From Prorocentrum cordatum (Eukaryota > Sar > Dinophyceae > Prorocentrales > Prorocentraceae): a DNA stretch of 64,000 bases. Each line of letters opens with the position of its first letter. Position 1 is the first letter of the stretch. The stretch lies in assembly GCA_963575745.1 (NCBI GenBank), contig CAUYUJ010003069.1, forward strand, positions 40,862-104,861, read 5' to 3'. Positions 60,480 through 64,000 of the stretch are shown piece after piece. Under the pieces are notes generated by a model, which saw only the letters and a list, made by a program, of their open reading frames with translations, did not search any database and was not told where the DNA came from. A program made the position numbers and the translations under genes.

Positions 60480-60975
60480 ACCTCGCTGGAACGCTCCAAG
60501 GTGTTGGTGCGCTGGAGCTCCTCATGGGGCCACGAAACGCGTGAGGGGTGTGCCAAAACGGGAAACGGGCGTGACGCCACATGCGAACGCTCCTTCTGGT
60601 TCCTTCGGTGGAGCTCCCTATGGGTCCACGGAGCGCGTGAGGGATGTGCCGAAACGGGCATGACGCCCACATGCGAATGCTCCCTCTTGGGCCTTCGGTA
60701 GGGCCCCTTCCAGGGGCCACGTAGCGCGTGAGGTTTGTGCCGAAACCAGCGTGACCCCCACGTGCGAATGCTTCTTCTTAGGCCTTCGGTGGAATCTCGT
60801 GTTGGGCCACACGGGCGTGACGCCCACATGCGAACGCTTCTTGTTGGCCCCCTGAGGCCACGAAACTGTGAGAGGTGTGCCGAAACGGGCGTTTCGCCCG
60901 TATGCGACTGTTCCCTTTGGGGGTTTCGGTGGAGCTCTCTATGGGGCCACGAAGCGCGTGAGGGGTGCACCGAAT
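60480..60975. repeat. About 115-bp tandem repeat, four to five degenerate copies
   Basis: Units contain GGCCACG(A)AGCGCGTGAGGGGTG, GTGCCGAAACGGGCGTGACG, CCACATGCGAACGCT and CCTTCGGTGGAGCTC; GTGCCGAAAC-type blocks are at about 60549, 60648, 60738 and 60877. Confidence 0.8.
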
Positions 60976-61129
60976 GGTTGACACGCGGGGGGCAGAGGCA
61001 GGGATGGGAGGACTGACAGGAGGAAGGTGGAAGGAAGGAGTGAGCGACGCGGGGCGCTATCTCTGCAAAGCGAGGACTTCACACCACAGGATAGTTAGGA
61101 AAAACAAGAACCATTCGATCCGACGGCAA

Positions 61130-61925
61130 TCAATTGTTCGGGCAGTCTTGAGTGCATCGTGGGCAGTCCTGGGGCCGTCTCGAGGTGCTCCTGAACATTC
61201 CCTGGCTCTTCTCAGGGGAACTTGGGGAGGTTCATCGGGCCGTTTTTTTTTGGGGGGGAGGCATCGTCCCAGAGGCCCACGCGACAACACCCAGGAGCGC
61301 TCAGGAGCGCCCAGCAAGTCTTGGTAGTTCGTGGTCCATGGCGGTAAGAAGTTGCACAGTCCCTATCCACCTCTCAAAGCTGATCTCTCGAGGGGCCCCT
61401 CGGAGGCCTCTTGGATGCGGTTTAGGAGTAGTTTGGGGGCCTCTTTAGGGTCTCTTTGTGTTCTCTTGGGGCCTGGTTTGGGCGCCTTGGGGGCCTCGAG
61501 CTCCTTGGAGGCTTCTCGGGGGCCTGCTGGCGGTCTCAGAGGTAGTTTTGTGGCGGAGGGCTCGACATTTATGTCTGTCTTCCCCCTGTGGCCTCTCTTG
61601 GGCGTCTCGGAGCCCTCTTGGCCCGTCTAGGGGCGCTTTGGGGGGCCCTATGCCGTCTTGGGGTGATCTCCGTCTTGGATCGTTGAACGCCTCGAACGGC
61701 CAGGCGAGAACCCGAAACCCATGGGAAGTCCATGATTGTTGCATCGTGGGGCGCCTCTCGGAGCCATGTTGGGGCGTATTGGGGCCTCCTGGACTTTCTG
61801 GAGGCCATCTTGGGCGTTTTGGAGCGACCTCAGGCGACGCGGGGCGCTCTTGGACCATCTTAGCGGCCTCTTTGGGGCCCTCTTGGACCGTGTTGGGGTC
61901 CTCGTGGCTCCGAAACAAATGTTGC
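61130..61925. repeat. Degenerate GGGGCCTCTTGG repeats
   Basis: Low-order repeats such as TTGGGGCGTATTGGGGCC and GGAGGCCATCTTGGGCG. The same kind occurs at 28140..28300, 31060..31150 and 39010..39100. No gene is seen. Confidence 0.6.
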
Positions 61926-61997
61926 GGGAACGCACGGCTGCGTTTGAGAGCGCCAGGAACTCAAGGCTGTGGGGCCCTTCAGCCATCAGGAGCGAAG

Positions 61998-62262
61998 GCA
62001 GGACTGAAAGGACTCGTCGTCCTCCTCCTCCTCCTCGTCCTCCTCCTCCTCCTCATCCTCCTCCTCCTCCTCATCCTCCTTCTTCTCTCTCCTCATCCTT
62101 TCTCCTCCACTCCTCCTCTCTCCTCCTGCTGGTTCCTCCTCCTTTCTCCTCCTTTCTCCTCCTCCTCTCTCCTCCTCCTCTCTCCTCCTCCTCCTCCTCC
62201 TCCTCCTCCTCCTCCTCCTCCTCCTCCTCCTCCTCCTCCTCCTCCTCCTCCTCCTCCTCCCT
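61998..62262. repeat. (CTC)n array
   Basis: CTC triplets with CTCTCC and CTTCTT interruptions, longest pure run 62173..62260. An ATG (62267, MALKVVLQGTLAG) follows, with a very weak leader-like GGCACTCAAAG, not scored as a relict. Confidence 0.95.
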
Positions 62263-63744
62263 GAGGATGGCACTCAAAGTCGTGCTTCAGGGCACGTTGG
62301 CGGGTGCATGCACGTGTTCGTGTGTGCAAGTAGCGGTGGACGTGACCTCACGGGCAGACGCTCTAGAGCACGCCCTCCGCTTCTCAGGCGGAGCAGAGGA
62401 CCCCCTCACTATAGAAGGCACCGTCAGCCGCCGAGGTAGCCTGCGCAGTCGTCGGGGAAAGGGTCCATCACCCCCGATACGCGTCGGTGTTTGCCATTTG
62501 CGGCGACGGCTCCGCGGCCACCCAAGGGCTGTCTGTGTTGTCGGAGCATGCCGACCCATTCATATGGTCACTTTGTCGCGTCGAAGGAACCTGGGCGCGC
62601 GCGCTCTGGTTCTAGCGTTCGTACCTGTATACACAAGCAGTCTCTCTCTTCTTCTCCTCGTACCCTGCCCTCGCTTTCCTCGGCGCTTTCGCAGGAGCAG
62701 GGTGTTTATTACCACGGTGACGACGAGGAGGGCAGCTGAAGGCGGGGGAATCAGAGGGGCGGGAAGAGGAAGTGGACGAGGACGGCGAAGTGTATGAGGA
62801 CGTGGAGGCTCCTCCCCCCGCGCCTTCGCGCCGCATCTCTCCCCGTTTCTTCTCCAGGGCGAGTGGATGCCCGCCGCCGGAGGCATGGGGCGATGGCAGC
62901 TCCGAGCTTCTTGCAGCGCGACGCTGGTGCACGCGTCGGTGCGCCCTGACGGGGCGAACCAAGCGACGCCGCCAGCGGCGACCCCGACGACGTTGATGAC
63001 GGCGGCCACCTTGACGACGACGGCGACGACGGTAATGCCGACGATGACGACGATGACGACGATTTTTAGTAGCGCGGCCACCATCTACTAGCGGCATCGA
63101 AATCCCCCATGCCAACCCGGGAAGCCAACCAGGGCTAGGCAGTCAGGGCAGAGAACGAAGGAGAGGACGAGGCTAGGACGAGGATCAATCCGTTCCAGTT
63201 CGTTCCGAAACGCTCCCAGAGCGTTCCGGAGCGCTCTGAGAAGGCCGCAGCGCCCGAGTCATCTTCTAGAGCCGCCGGACTTCAGAGATTCCCGATTCCC
63301 AGACATCCGACGTCTCGATTTATTCGAGACACAGGATCCCGACCTCCCGACCACTTCCCCAGGACTGGTTTTTCATCCCGAGTGGTTTCTTGACGGTCCC
63401 GAGGCCCGGTGAGGGCCCCGAGAGGGCAACACTTACAAAAAACCTCCGTCTCGTCTATTTCGAGACGCCCGATGTCTGGGCTTCTATCCTCGTCCCATGT
63501 GATCCTCGTCCTGGCTTCGTCTCAGAGGACGAAGCCGATGCCGACGGCGGCGGCGCCGTGGCCACGGCGGCGGCGGCAGCCCAGGCGCGTGCCAGGCCGT
63601 GTCCGTGCCGCGGTCCCTGGAGCCGGGGCCGCCGCCCCTGGTGGGGACGTGGTGCAGCGCCGAGGGGCGCTTTTTCAGCATCGCGCCGCGGCTCCCCGCC
63701 AGCGCCGCCCACGGGGGCCCCCCAGCGGAGGACGTGGCGTGAAA
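62263..63744. other. No firm gene; GAC repeats and short palindromes
   Basis: The frame from 62267 to about 62420 (VDVTSRADALEHALRFSGGA) looks protein-like but has no family. GACGACGATGAC repeats are at 62990..63065. Palindromic CGTTCCGGAGCGCTC motifs are at 63205..63240. A short stretch at 63420..63530 reads LVYFETPDVWASILVP and might be an exon. Confidence 0.3.
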
Positions 63745-63895
63745 GTCGGGCATGTCCGTGTGCAGGAGGGAGATTCAGAATAGTCAAAAAATAGTCTGGG
63801 AACGAGTTTCTCCTATTTTTGACTCTTGTTGGGCATGTCTTGACTGTGTTTTCTATTCTTCTTCCAAGCTCCGCCTGCAGGAGGACATGCCTGAC
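63745..63895. repeat. Foldback family G, copy 2
   Basis: Begins GTCGGGCATGTCCGTGTGCA and ends GCCTGCAGGAGGACATGCCT followed by GAC, inverses of each other. It contains AATAGTCTGGGAACG, as copy 1 has AATAGTCCGGGCACG. Confidence 0.7.
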
Positions 63896-64000
63896 CTAAG
63901 GCTTGGCATTGCTCGGGCGTGTGCGATTTTTTCTCGGCAGAAACCATCGAAGAGCATCCTTGATCATCACGCGAAGGACAAAGAACGCGCACGAAACCGA

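Noticed and set aside
62262-62285. Possible leader relict after the CTC array at 62 kb
   Set aside because: Only GGC and CTCAA are shared with the leader; not better than chance.

Overview
The window is nuclear DNA of a dinoflagellate. The evidence is relict dinoflagellate spliced-leader (DinoSL) sequences just upstream of several open frames, the best being 57464..57485 with one mismatch in 22 nt. Introns in a split gene end in AG before G, polypyrimidine (CTC)n arrays are very long, and degenerate non-LTR retrotransposons with RNase H are abundant. Genus cannot be told from sequence alone. Several otherwise good reading frames change frame, three of them at short homopolymers, so part of the apparent decay may be assembly error.

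Layout. 0-9 kb: a small cysteine-rich secreted-peptide precursor with a relict SL (887-1390), a 1-kb CT array, inverted repeats and GC-rich DNA. 9.4-17.5 kb, minus strand: LINE-A, a degenerate retrotransposon with RanBP2-type zinc finger and coiled-coil ORFs, then RNase H, AP endonuclease and reverse transcriptase in that unusual order. 17.8-19.6 kb, plus: LINE-D, a 5'-truncated 3' end. 19609-31601: the most notable object, an approximately 12.0-kb candidate DNA transposon. It has 13-bp perfect terminal inverted repeats, a TA target duplication, inverted subterminal GGTTAG repeats and five plus-strand genes. The last gene is a DDE-type transposase-like protein; each gene has a relict or candidate SL a short way upstream of its ATG. 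The element interrupts a 183-bp repeat whose uninterrupted copies continue at 31.6-32.4 kb, and these show what the empty site looked like.

32.4-41 kb: microsatellites, a nine-copy 73-bp tandem repeat, foldback (MITE-like) repeats, and four exons (35.9-38.5 kb) of a split host gene that resembles spermidine-synthase-like methyltransferases (METTL13 type). 41.9-49.3 kb, minus: LINE-C, broken up by insertions, with a relict SL at its 5' end. 49.9-57 kb, plus: LINE-B (zinc finger, coiled coil, endonuclease, RT, RNase H, zinc ribbon), also starting with a relict SL after a (CTC)n array. 57.5-58.5 kb: a retroposed gene with a near-perfect relict SL. 58.6-64 kb: microsatellites, tandem repeats, a decayed H+-pyrophosphatase exon and another foldback.

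Functional reading. The window is mostly mobile DNA and genes made from recycled mRNA. The inferred theme is that trans-spliced mRNAs return to the genome carrying their SL, and that both retrotransposons (LINE-B, LINE-C) and the genes in the 12-kb transposon carry that mark. The transposase-like protein plus four accessory proteins, three of them with basic or nuclear-localisation-like tracts, would fit a multi-protein transposition system acting on the terminal and subterminal repeats. That function is inference, not shown.
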